64,000 nucleotides of DNA from NCBI RefSeq assembly GCF_000383955.1, contig NZ_KB913013.1, positions 1,518,277-1,582,276 on the forward strand. The letters are read 5' to 3'. Of the stretch, positions 57,145-64,000 are shown piece by piece; the stretch's first letter is position 1, and each line of letters starts with the position of its first letter. Origin of the DNA: Rudanella lutea DSM 19387. GTDB taxonomy: Bacteria > Bacteroidota > Bacteroidia > Cytophagales > Spirosomataceae. The notes beneath the pieces are model-generated. The model had not been told where the DNA came from, ran no database searches, and worked only from the letters and a program-made list of their open reading frames with translations. Made by a program: the position numbers and the translations under genes.

Positions 57145-58698
57145 TTATTTTCTTAAAAACACAAAGATCATTCCGAGAATCATCAACACCAAAAGAACAT
57201 TGGCAATCGCTCGCGCCAGCACCACCCAATTGAGGGGTTGCTGGGTACTATCCATCTGGTTCAGACCTGCATATAAGGCATCAATCGAATTGGCCTGTGC
57301 TCCATTTTCGGTTGCCAGAGCGGGTGCTGCGGCCGAAGCCCCCTCGCCCACAGTCAGCACCGTTACGGGCGTCAGGGTATCGTAGCGGGCGGTTTGCGGA
57401 TCGAAGTAAACCAGGCCAAACAGGCTCGACAGAGGGAGCTTTCCGCCCCGACGCGGCACCAGAAAATACCCGAATGTTTTACTACCCGTTACCTGCCCGT
57501 TCAGGCGGTTGATCTGTTGATTCGTGCTGGAAGGCAACGCTTCCAGGCCCGCATCGGTAACCGGCGATATAGGCTCTACGGTCGTCAAAGCCCGCTGATT
57601 GCTCAACAAGGGTGGTTGTAGGGCTGCAATATTTCCCGTTCCCTCAACCCGAATGGTATAGCGGGTACTTTGCCCACTCGCCACCTTGGTCCGGTCAATA
57701 CTTTCTACCAACCGATACGAGCCCACCGGCACCTGCCCCCGCAACGGATGGGCAGGCAGTGGCTTCACGACAATCGAGAGAGGCAAGGTGATAAACGGCA
57801 CGCGCTCAACCGTTTCAGTGGCCTTCGGAGCTGGTTGAGGGCGCCGGGCGGCCGGGGTTCCCTGCTCGCTATTGGTAGCAGTTGCCGAAGCCGACGGGGT
57901 CGGGTCGGGTAGTCGATCACTCTGCCGCACCCGTAAGAGATTGAGGCTTACCGAGGGCAACTGGATTGGCACGGCCGACAACGGAAAGAAGGTACCCTGA
58001 AAAATAACGTACTCGGTAAACTTGCGTCCATTGATAACCACGGGTTGTCCCGTCAGCTCCCGAATGCCGGCATCCTCCTCCCAGGCGTTGGTGGGTCGGA
58101 GCTGTTTCAATACCGTTTGGAGTTGGGCATCTACCCCATCGAACCGTAACTCAAACGGGTAGCTGTCCGATACAAACAAGGATAATTGCACGCCAAACCC
58201 CTCGCCCACAAACACTTGATTTTTAGAAGACCGGAGCGACAGAAAGGCCGCCCCGCTTTCGGTCGGGATTTTGAGCGGGGCCGACAGGCTACTGCTGCCC
58301 GGAAGCGTGTTGGCGGGTCGCACCTGCAACACGGCCCCCTCCGAACGGGCCGTTACTCCGTTGACCGTGATACTAAATGGAGGTACCCGAATTGTACCCG
58401 ACTGCACCGCCATATAAGTCTGGGTAATTACCTGACTCACCACCGTTTGCCCCTCCGATTCGCTCGTTGAGATACTGGTGGCAGTGCCCCGTTTGGTCAG
58501 ACCGGCGATGTCTGGAAAGGCAATGACCGGGCGCGAATCGCTGTTCCGAACCAGTACAGAAATTGTGTAAGGCCGGTCTATAGAAAAAGTAGGCGTTCCA
58601 AGTTCTATAACAGGTACATTATCAATTTGTTGTGCATTTAGCCCCGCGACCGCACAAAAAAATAATACAAGAAATTTGGCGAATATTCTAATTTTCAT
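57145..58698 (-). CDS. batD: BatD-family protein
   Basis: A 517-residue membrane protein with a signal peptide (ending NAQ), a beta-rich periplasmic part of three Ig-like modules, and one C-terminal membrane segment (LVLMILGMIFVFLRK). The early YTISVLVRNSDSR and GVTARSEGAVLQVRP resemble the BatD family, which normally occurs with BatA, BatB, BatC and an MoxR ATPase and has been linked to stress tolerance. Those partners are not next to it here. Confidence 0.85.
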   Translation of the reverse strand: MKIRIFAKFLVLFFCAVAGLNAQQIDNVPVIELGTPTFSIDRPYTISVLVRNSDSRPVIAFPDIAGLTKRGTATSISTSESEGQTVVSQVITQTYMAVQSGTIRVPPFSITVNGVTARSEGAVLQVRPANTLPGSSSLSAPLKIPTESGAAFLSLRSSKNQVFVGEGFGVQLSLFVSDSYPFELRFDGVDAQLQTVLKQLRPTNAWEEDAGIRELTGQPVVINGRKFTEYVIFQGTFFPLSAVPIQLPSVSLNLLRVRQSDRLPDPTPSASATATNSEQGTPAARRPQPAPKATETVERVPFITLPLSIVVKPLPAHPLRGQVPVGSYRLVESIDRTKVASGQSTRYTIRVEGTGNIAALQPPLLSNQRALTTVEPISPVTDAGLEALPSSTNQQINRLNGQVTGSKTFGYFLVPRRGGKLPLSSLFGLVYFDPQTARYDTLTPVTVLTVGEGASAAAPALATENGAQANSIDALYAGLNQMDSTQQPLNWVVLARAIANVLLVLMILGMIFVFLRK

Positions 58699-58794
58699 TG
58701 TTACTTTGTTGCAACAATTCAGGGATTTCTGCGTTGTTTTTTTAACGAGTTTTAATCCATACTCATAAACTCATAGTCTTTTTTTAACCTTAAA

Positions 58795-59010
58795 ATGAGT
58801 ACACCCATGGCCCCAATGCTGGAGTATATTAAGACGATCCTGCAAAAGGTTAGTTTTGACAAATCCCTCTTTGAAAAAGAACTCCGTAAAGCCATTGAAT
58901 CCCTGTTGCCCGACGAAGTGAAACACCTGAAGTCGTGGTGCTACGAACAGTTTGGAAAGATGTACCGCTCCGTCTTAAATCGCTGTTTCTATCGCGTCCG
59001 ATTCTCCTGA
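58795..59010 (+). CDS. Small hypothetical protein (71 aa)
   Basis: A 71-residue basic, helical protein (FDKSLFEKELRKAIESLLPDEVKHLKSWCYEQFGKMYRSVLNRCF). It has no signal peptide or recognised domain. The length, charge pattern and the terminator right behind it support a real gene, and short helical proteins of this kind are common in Cytophagales. Function unknown. Confidence 0.65.
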   Translation: MSTPMAPMLEYIKTILQKVSFDKSLFEKELRKAIESLLPDEVKHLKSWCYEQFGKMYRSVLNRCFYRVRFS

Positions 59011-59042
59011 CGCGCTCAACTTACTGACTCAATCAATAAACT

Positions 59043-59066
59043 AAGCCCTCGAAAAGAGGGCTTTTT
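59043..59066. terminator. Bidirectional terminator
   Basis: AAGCCCTC-GAAAA-GAGGGCTT is a perfect 8-bp stem with a T-run. It sits between the small plus-strand gene and the minus-strand dihydroorotase gene, ending both. Confidence 0.9.
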
Positions 59067-59069
59067 ATA

Positions 59070-60404
59070 TTACCGGACAAACAACACCCGTTTCCCGGCC
59101 CGCTCTACCAGAAACTGCCCCCGCTCATACACCAGCTCACCCGATACAATCGTGTGCGTTACGGCATTGGTGAAGGTCTGCCCGGCTAACGGAGTCCAGC
59201 CGCAATGGTAGTACACACTCTCATCGGTAACGGGCGTCGTTTGATTCGGGTCTACCAGCACCAGGTCGGCCCAGTAGCCCTCCCGCACATACCCGCGCCG
59301 GTCGATCTGAAAACACTCGGCGGGCGCGTGAGCCATCTTTCTGACCACCGTTTGTATATCCAGTTTACCCTGCCGCACAAAATCGAGCATCAGCAGCAGC
59401 GAGTGTTGGATCAGCGGTAAACCCGACGGGGCCTGCCAGTACGACTGCTCTTTTTCAGCCCGGGTATGGGGAGCGTGGTCTGTGGCAATAATATCGAGTC
59501 GGTCGTCCAGTAACCCTTTGAGCAGCTCGGCCCGGTGATGTGGGGCTTTGATGGCCGGATTACATTTGATCTGATTCCCCAACCGCTCGTAATCGTCGGC
59601 ATCGAACCAGAGATGATGTACACACACCTCGGCCGTAATGCGTTTTTCGGCCAACGGGATGTCATTCCGGAACAGGGCCAGCTCTTCGGCCGTCGAAATA
59701 TGTAGAATATGCAGCCGGGTATTGTGCCGTTTGGCCAGCTCCACCGCCAGCGACGACGATTTGAGGCAGGCCACCTCGTCGCGAATCAGGGGGTGCAGGG
59801 CCGCCGTGCCGCGGTCGCCATATTCCGCCTTGAATCGTTCGTTGTTAGCGCGTACTGTAGCTTCGTCTTCGCAGTGGGTGGCAATCAGCATGGGGCTGTG
59901 CCGAAACAGATTATCAAGTACCTGCTCGTTATCGACCAGCATATTTCCGGTCGATGAGCCCATGAATGCCTTTATGCCACACACAGTACGGGGATCAGTA
60001 CGCAGCACTTCGTCGAGATTATCGTTCGACGCCCCCATGAAAAACGAGTAGTTAGCCATGGCCGTCCGGGCGGCAATATCGTATTTATCCTGCAACAGCT
60101 CCTGCGTAAGCGCATTAGGCACCGTATTGGGCATTTCCATAAAGGTGGTAGTGCCCCCGGCCACGCCCGCCATCGACTCCGTGTGGATGTTGGCTTTGTG
60201 CGTGAGGCCCGGCTCCCGAAAATGCACCTGATCGTCGATCACCCCCGGCAGAAGGTACTGCCCCTTGGCGTCAATGACCCGGTCAGCCGAGCGCCCCGAA
60301 AGATTAGGGCTAATCTGAGCAATAAAACCATCCTCAACCAGGAGATCGGTTTGGGTAATCTGCCCCTCGTTGACGAGGTTAGCGTTTAGAATTAGAAGTT
60401 TCAT
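59070..60404 (-). CDS. Dihydroorotase
   Basis: A 444-residue class I-type dihydroorotase, third enzyme of pyrimidine synthesis. The metal site D-x-V-H-x-R appears in GVIDDQVHFREPGLTHKA, CLKSSSLAVELA and LHILHIST carry the next histidines, and IIATDHAPH carries the catalytic aspartate. The length fits the family. Class I members also include allantoinase-like enzymes, so the assignment to pyrimidine synthesis is likely rather than certain. It lies downstream of hemB, separated by inverted-repeat DNA. Confidence 0.93.
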   Translation of the reverse strand: MKLLILNANLVNEGQITQTDLLVEDGFIAQISPNLSGRSADRVIDAKGQYLLPGVIDDQVHFREPGLTHKANIHTESMAGVAGGTTTFMEMPNTVPNALTQELLQDKYDIAARTAMANYSFFMGASNDNLDEVLRTDPRTVCGIKAFMGSSTGNMLVDNEQVLDNLFRHSPMLIATHCEDEATVRANNERFKAEYGDRGTAALHPLIRDEVACLKSSSLAVELAKRHNTRLHILHISTAEELALFRNDIPLAEKRITAEVCVHHLWFDADDYERLGNQIKCNPAIKAPHHRAELLKGLLDDRLDIIATDHAPHTRAEKEQSYWQAPSGLPLIQHSLLLMLDFVRQGKLDIQTVVRKMAHAPAECFQIDRRGYVREGYWADLVLVDPNQTTPVTDESVYYHCGWTPLAGQTFTNAVTHTIVSGELVYERGQFLVERAGKRVLFVR

Positions 60405-60409
60405 TACAG

Positions 60410-60500
60410 TGAACAGGGTTCAACGAACAACTAAACAGTGAACAATGAACAGAGATCAACGAACAATAGCTTATGATACGTTATTGTTCGTTGTTCACTG
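60410..60500. repeat. Imperfect intergenic palindrome
   Basis: Words of the CAGTGAACAACGAAC type are repeated directly and as a reverse complement across the gap between hemB and dihydroorotase (for example CAGTGAACAATGAAC against GTTCGTTGTTCACTG). It is a further member of the AT-rich intergenic palindromes and shows that some copies are degenerate. Confidence 0.6.
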
Positions 60501-60501
60501 A

Positions 60502-61479
60502 TTAGCTGTTTAGTTGTTTAGCGGCTTCTTTGGCAAAATACGTCAGAATCACATCGGCACCCGCACGTTTGATCGACAGCAAAGCCTCCATCATAGCACG
60601 GTCACCATCGAGCCAGCCATTACGGGCCGCTGCCTTAATCATAGCGTACTCGCCACTCACATTGTACGCCGTAATGGGCAGGTTCACATTTTCGCGCAGG
60701 AGCTTGATAATATCCAGATACGCCAACGCGGGTTTTACCATGAGCATATCGGCCCCCTCCTGCACATCCAGCTCGGCCTCAATGAGGGCTTCGCGGCTGT
60801 TGGCGGGGTTCATCTGGTAGGTTTTTTTATCGCCAAACTTCGGCGCCGAATCGAGGGCGTCGCGGAAAGGGCCATAAAACGCACTGGCGTATTTGGCCGC
60901 GTACGACATGATTCCCACATTGGTAAAACCAGCCGCATCGAGGGCGCTCCGGATGTAGCCCACCCGACCATCCATCATGTCTGAAGGCCCCAGAATATCA
61001 GCGCCGGCTTCGGCTTGGGCTACGGCCATTTTAGCCAGAATTTCGAGCGTGGGATCGTTCAGAATCTGCCCGTTTTCCACGAGGCCGTCGTGCCCGTCGG
61101 AACTGTAAGGGTCCATGGCCACGTCGGTCATGATACACACCTCCGGGAAACGGTCTTTAATGGCCCGGATGGTGCTCAGATACAGGCCGTCGGGGTTGGT
61201 ACTCTCGGTTGCGTACTTGTCTTTTTTGAATTCGGGCAGGTTGGGAAACAGATCGAACGCCCGAATACCGAGGTCAACGCACTCGGCAATTTCGTCCATG
61301 AGCAGGTCGGGCGAGTGGCGATAAATGCCCGGCATCGAAGCCACTTCGGTCCGCAGGTTTTGCCCCTCCATCACAAAGATGGGCAGAATAAAATCGTGGG
61401 GGGTCAGGCGGGTTTCCTGCACCATATCCCGAATCACCGCCGAAGCGCGGTTACGCCGGGGACGTCGAATGAGGTTCAT
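60502..61479 (-). CDS. hemB: Delta-aminolevulinate dehydratase (porphobilinogen synthase)
   Basis: A 325-residue enzyme that joins two aminolevulinate molecules into porphobilinogen for haem. Catalytic lysines lie in YAAKYASAFYGPFRDA and MVKPALAYLDIIK. The metal-site loop reads TDVAMDPYSSDGHDG, in which the zinc cysteines of classical enzymes are replaced, so this belongs to the magnesium-using type. The gene is complete and well conserved (RRPRRNRASAVIRDMVQET). Confidence 0.97.
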   Translation of the reverse strand: MNLIRRPRRNRASAVIRDMVQETRLTPHDFILPIFVMEGQNLRTEVASMPGIYRHSPDLLMDEIAECVDLGIRAFDLFPNLPEFKKDKYATESTNPDGLYLSTIRAIKDRFPEVCIMTDVAMDPYSSDGHDGLVENGQILNDPTLEILAKMAVAQAEAGADILGPSDMMDGRVGYIRSALDAAGFTNVGIMSYAAKYASAFYGPFRDALDSAPKFGDKKTYQMNPANSREALIEAELDVQEGADMLMVKPALAYLDIIKLLRENVNLPITAYNVSGEYAMIKAAARNGWLDGDRAMMEALLSIKRAGADVILTYFAKEAAKQLNS

Positions 61480-61595
61480 AGTGTATCGTTTTGGGTGTAT
61501 GCGTTGCTGGCCCCGGCCTTTTCAAACGGCGCAAACGGGGGCGGGCCCCACACAGGCCGTTGGCTGTCAACCCTGAACCACAACCGACCAACCCA

Positions 61596-62294
61596 TTACA
61601 CAATCAGTTTAAATCCTTCGCCGTGCACATTAACCAGTTGCACCCGCTCATCATCGCGCAGGTATTTGCGCAATTTGGTGATGTACACGTCCATGCTCCG
61701 GGCGTTGAAATACGAATCGTCGCCCCAGACCATCTTGAGCGCAAAGCTACGGCTTATTGGCTGATTGAGGTTCTGAGCAAACAATTTTAACAGCTCCGAT
61801 TCCTTACTGGTGAGTTTCTGGCTCGACTGTTCCTGTCCATCGGCATGGCGGCTCAATACCTGATGGGGGTAATCGAACGAAAACGAGCCGATGGTGTACA
61901 CCGTGGGTTCGAGAGCATCGGCACTACCCCGCTGATACCGGCGCAAAATAGCCTGAATCCGCAACAACAGCTCTTCCATGCTAAAGGGCTTGGTCACGTA
62001 ATCGTCGGCCCCAACCTTAAACCCCTGAATGGTGTCTTCTTTCATCGACTTGGCCGTCAGGAAAATAATGGGCACATCACGGCCCGTCATACGTACCTCC
62101 CGGGCAAGTGAGAAGCCGTCCTTTTTGGGCATCATCACATCAAAAATGCACAGATCATACTGGCCGCGGGTAAATAATTCGAGCGCCATGTTGCCATCGG
62201 TGGCACGGTCGGTCTGAAACCCGCGCAGGGTAAGATATTCTTGAACAAGTTGCCCCAGATTGGGGTCGTCTTCGGCCAGTAAGATTGTTGCCAT
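61596..62294 (-). CDS. OmpR-family response regulator
   Basis: A 232-residue DNA-binding regulator when started at 62294 (MATILLAEDDPNLGQLVQEYL), because the longer frame runs into the intergenic repeat. The receiver domain has LLAEDDPN, the phospho-accepting Asp in FDVMMPKKDG and KPFSMEELLLRIQAI. The C-terminal winged helix ends RSMDVYITKLRKYLRDD. It works with the histidine kinase upstream on the same strand. Confidence 0.95.
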   Translation of the reverse strand: MATILLAEDDPNLGQLVQEYLTLRGFQTDRATDGNMALELFTRGQYDLCIFDVMMPKKDGFSLAREVRMTGRDVPIIFLTAKSMKEDTIQGFKVGADDYVTKPFSMEELLLRIQAILRRYQRGSADALEPTVYTIGSFSFDYPHQVLSRHADGQEQSSQKLTSKESELLKLFAQNLNQPISRSFALKMVWGDDSYFNARSMDVYITKLRKYLRDDERVQLVNVHGEGFKLIV

Positions 62295-62316
62295 CGAAAA
62301 GGATGTGTAATAGGTC

Positions 62317-62391
62317 AATGAATAATGGATAGTGGTTAATGAATAATATCGGCAAAGAAGCCCATTCATTAACCACTATCCATTGTTCATT
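62317..62391. repeat. 28-bp AT-rich inverted repeat between kinase and regulator
   Basis: Arms 62317-62344 and 62364-62391 (AATGAATAATGGATAGTGG... and complement) differ at one position, with a 19-bp spacer. The arms share the AATGAAYAATGGA word with the other intergenic palindromes. Confidence 0.88.
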
Positions 62392-64000
62392 TTATATGGA
62401 ATGATTACTTCAAATGCACTGCCCTGCCCCAGTTGGCTCTCCACCGTGATACGGCCGTGGTGGGCGTCGACCATTTTCCGAACATAACTCAGGCCAAGCC
62501 CGAAGCCTTTCACATCGTGCAGGTTACCCGTCGGAACCCGATAAAACGTTTCGAAAATTCGGTTTTGCTGCTCTTTGGAGAGGCCCAGCCCCTGGTCGGC
62601 CACGGTCAGGCTTATCCCGTCGGGCAGGCTTTGGGTACGAATGGTGATGTGCGGCTTACCGGGCGAGTACTTAATCGCATTATCGACAAGATTATACACA
62701 ATATTGGTCAGGTGCACCTCATCGGCTTCCACTACTTCGTTTTCGGCGTCAAAATCGAGTTCCAGTTCGCCCCCGCGCTGTTCAATCTGCAACCCAATGG
62801 TGTTTAGCACCTTCTCCACCACATCGTGGATATTTACCGGTACGATAGCCAGCTTAACCGCCCCTCGGTCGAGTAAGGCCATCTGGAGCACTTTTTCAAC
62901 GTGCGAGCCTAGCCGCCGGGTTTCGTCGCGGATGATACCGAGGTAGCGCGACAACCGCCCGGCCTCTTCGGGTTCGGTTGAGCGCTGGGAGTCGGCTTGC
63001 TCCCGCCAACCCATGTTCTGGGCCATCTCGACCGCCAATGAGATGGTCGAAATAGGCGTTTTGAACTCGTGGGTCATGTTATTGATAAAATCGTTTTTGA
63101 TGTCGGCCATCTTCTTCTGCCGCAAAATGGTACTGATGGCGATGTAAAAACAAGCCAGAATGGTCAGAATCAGCAAGGCCGACGCGGCCAGGGTAAAGCC
63201 CATGCGGCTCCAGATAAACTCCTGCCGGGTTGGGAAATAGACGTACAGGTGATTGCCCGTGTCGAGCAGGTTATTGGGAAACAGCACCGCCCGGTAGCCC
63301 GCCAGCGCAATTCGGTTCGGATCGGTATTGGAGGTAGCAAACAGAAACTGTGGTTTACCACTGCTGGTGCGGTCGCTGCGAACGCCATAGGCAAATGGCA
63401 GCGAGATACCCCGCTCGGCCAGGCTTTGCCGCAACAGCGTATCGAGCGTAAGCCGGTCGACACGCTCACCGATTGGCCGTTCTGACAGCAGCAGCTCCTT
63501 AAGTACCCCTTTTACCATCTCGGTTTGCTCCTCGGCCCGCTTGTTCAATTGGGCTACGGCCGTCGGTTCGGGTACAGATTTACGGGTAAGCTCTCGCTGC
63601 TTTCTGGCCTGATTGCGCCCGGCTGCCAGTTGGCGTTGGCGCAGCGAATCGGCCTTCAGGTAAGACTGAGTCAGGTCGTGGTTGAACTGATTCATCTGCC
63701 CCACCAGCTCCCGATTGGCCCATTCCTCAAACTGGCGTTGCTGTTCGAGCTGAGCCTGCCACTCGCCCGCAGCAGCCAGCATTTCCTGCTGTTCAAAAAA
63801 CGTAGCTACCACCAATGCTTGCTCGGGCGTGATGGGTTGGGTTTGCGGGTGCAACACATCGGACTGAATCACAACCGTAGCGGGCATGTCGGTGCCGTTT
63901 TCGGCGGCCCGCTGTTGCCGAAGCCGCCGGGCAATGCGGCTTTCGGTGAGAGGCCTGGGCGAGGGAGTCCGCTTCACATCAGGTTTAACCTCGGCCTTGC
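62376..64000 (-). CDS. Two-component sensor histidine kinase (5' end outside window)
   Basis: At least 541 codons. The frame stays open to the window edge, and the GTG at 63977 is probably internal, because a first membrane segment should lie further upstream. Visible parts are a periplasmic coiled region (about 60-250 from the GTG), a membrane segment TLAASALLILTILACFYIAIST, the HisKA box FINNMTHEFKTPISTISLAVE with the phospho-His, and an ATPase domain (DNAIKYSPG, DQGLGLSKE, GFGLGLSYVRKMV). It pairs with the OmpR regulator just downstream. The sensed signal is not evident. Confidence 0.93.
   Translation of the reverse strand, partial: KAEVKPDVKRTPSPRPLTESRIARRLRQQRAAENGTDMPATVVIQSDVLHPQTQPITPEQALVVATFFEQQEMLAAAGEWQAQLEQQRQFEEWANRELVGQMNQFNHDLTQSYLKADSLRQRQLAAGRNQARKQRELTRKSVPEPTAVAQLNKRAEEQTEMVKGVLKELLLSERPIGERVDRLTLDTLLRQSLAERGISLPFAYGVRSDRTSSGKPQFLFATSNTDPNRIALAGYRAVLFPNNLLDTGNHLYVYFPTRQEFIWSRMGFTLAASALLILTILACFYIAISTILRQKKMADIKNDFINNMTHEFKTPISTISLAVEMAQNMGWREQADSQRSTEPEEAGRLSRYLGIIRDETRRLGSHVEKVLQMALLDRGAVKLAIVPVNIHDVVEKVLNTIGLQIEQRGGELELDFDAENEVVEADEVHLTNIVYNLVDNAIKYSPGKPHITIRTQSLPDGISLTVADQGLGLSKEQQNRIFETFYRVPTGNLHDVKGFGLGLSYVRKMVDAHHGRITVESQLGQGSAFEVIIPYKMNNG

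Overview
The window looks like chromosome of a Bacteroidota bacterium of the Cytophagales, most like Spirosoma, Rudanella or Larkinella. The evidence is a SusC/SusD pair under an ECF sigma/FecR system, a Bacteroidota-style tyrosine integrase, BatD, a Tgt without the usual zinc cysteines and GC-rich coding. No database search was possible, so the genus is inference.

Region 1 (1-26.6 kb, all minus strand) is a polysaccharide utilisation locus. Read in the direction of transcription it holds an ECF sigma factor, a FecR anti-sigma factor, SusC with an STN signalling domain, SusD, a terminator-like hairpin, a double DUF1080 protein, an unclassified Tat-like protein, then GH95, GH92, a sulfatase, GH28, an esterase, GH27, a cytochrome c-tailed dehydrogenase and a second GH27 cut by the window edge. 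This suggests stepwise removal of fucose (or L-galactose), mannose, sulfate, galacturonate, acyl groups and galactose from a complex glycan.

Region 2 (26.6-33.2 kb) is the most unusual part. It holds a Dna2-like PD-(D/E)XK nuclease fused to an SF1 helicase and, convergent to it, an RtcR-like regulator (CARF-like sensor, sigma54 AAA+, HTH). No rtcA or rtcB is nearby. A near-consensus sigma54 promoter lies about 120 bp beyond the regulator start, pointing away from it. It reads into a GC-rich segment that folds into a long hairpin (22-position outer stem) and has no credible ORF. I read this as a candidate damage-inducible structured RNA under CARF control. A small M15-like peptidase and a perfect terminator follow.

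Region 3 (33.25-41.03 kb) is a 7.7-kb AT-rich integrative element inserted in the 3' half of tRNA-Asn. It is bounded by 48-bp direct repeats and carries an integrase, a TrlF-like PHP/SMC ATPase (possible defence cargo), a possible Rep-like protein, an excisionase-type HTH protein and an RteC-like protein. A 20-bp repeat occurs near both ends and probably marks integrase arm sites. The element appears to supply a new terminator to the tRNA gene it regenerates.

Region 4 (41.2-64 kb) is housekeeping: a PH-like protein, rsmG, a GT2 glycosyltransferase, tgt, an OmpA-type lipid-anchoring protein, a surface-polysaccharide group (Wzz-like protein, nucleotide-sugar dehydrogenase, epimerase), an SDR, an FAD oxidoreductase, a YjjG-type nucleotidase, a thioredoxin-like ferredoxin overlapping a TPR histidine kinase, aroC, batD, a small ORF, dihydroorotase, hemB and a two-component pair cut by the right edge. 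Several intergenic gaps carry long AT-rich inverted repeats, apparently one family of dispersed palindromes.
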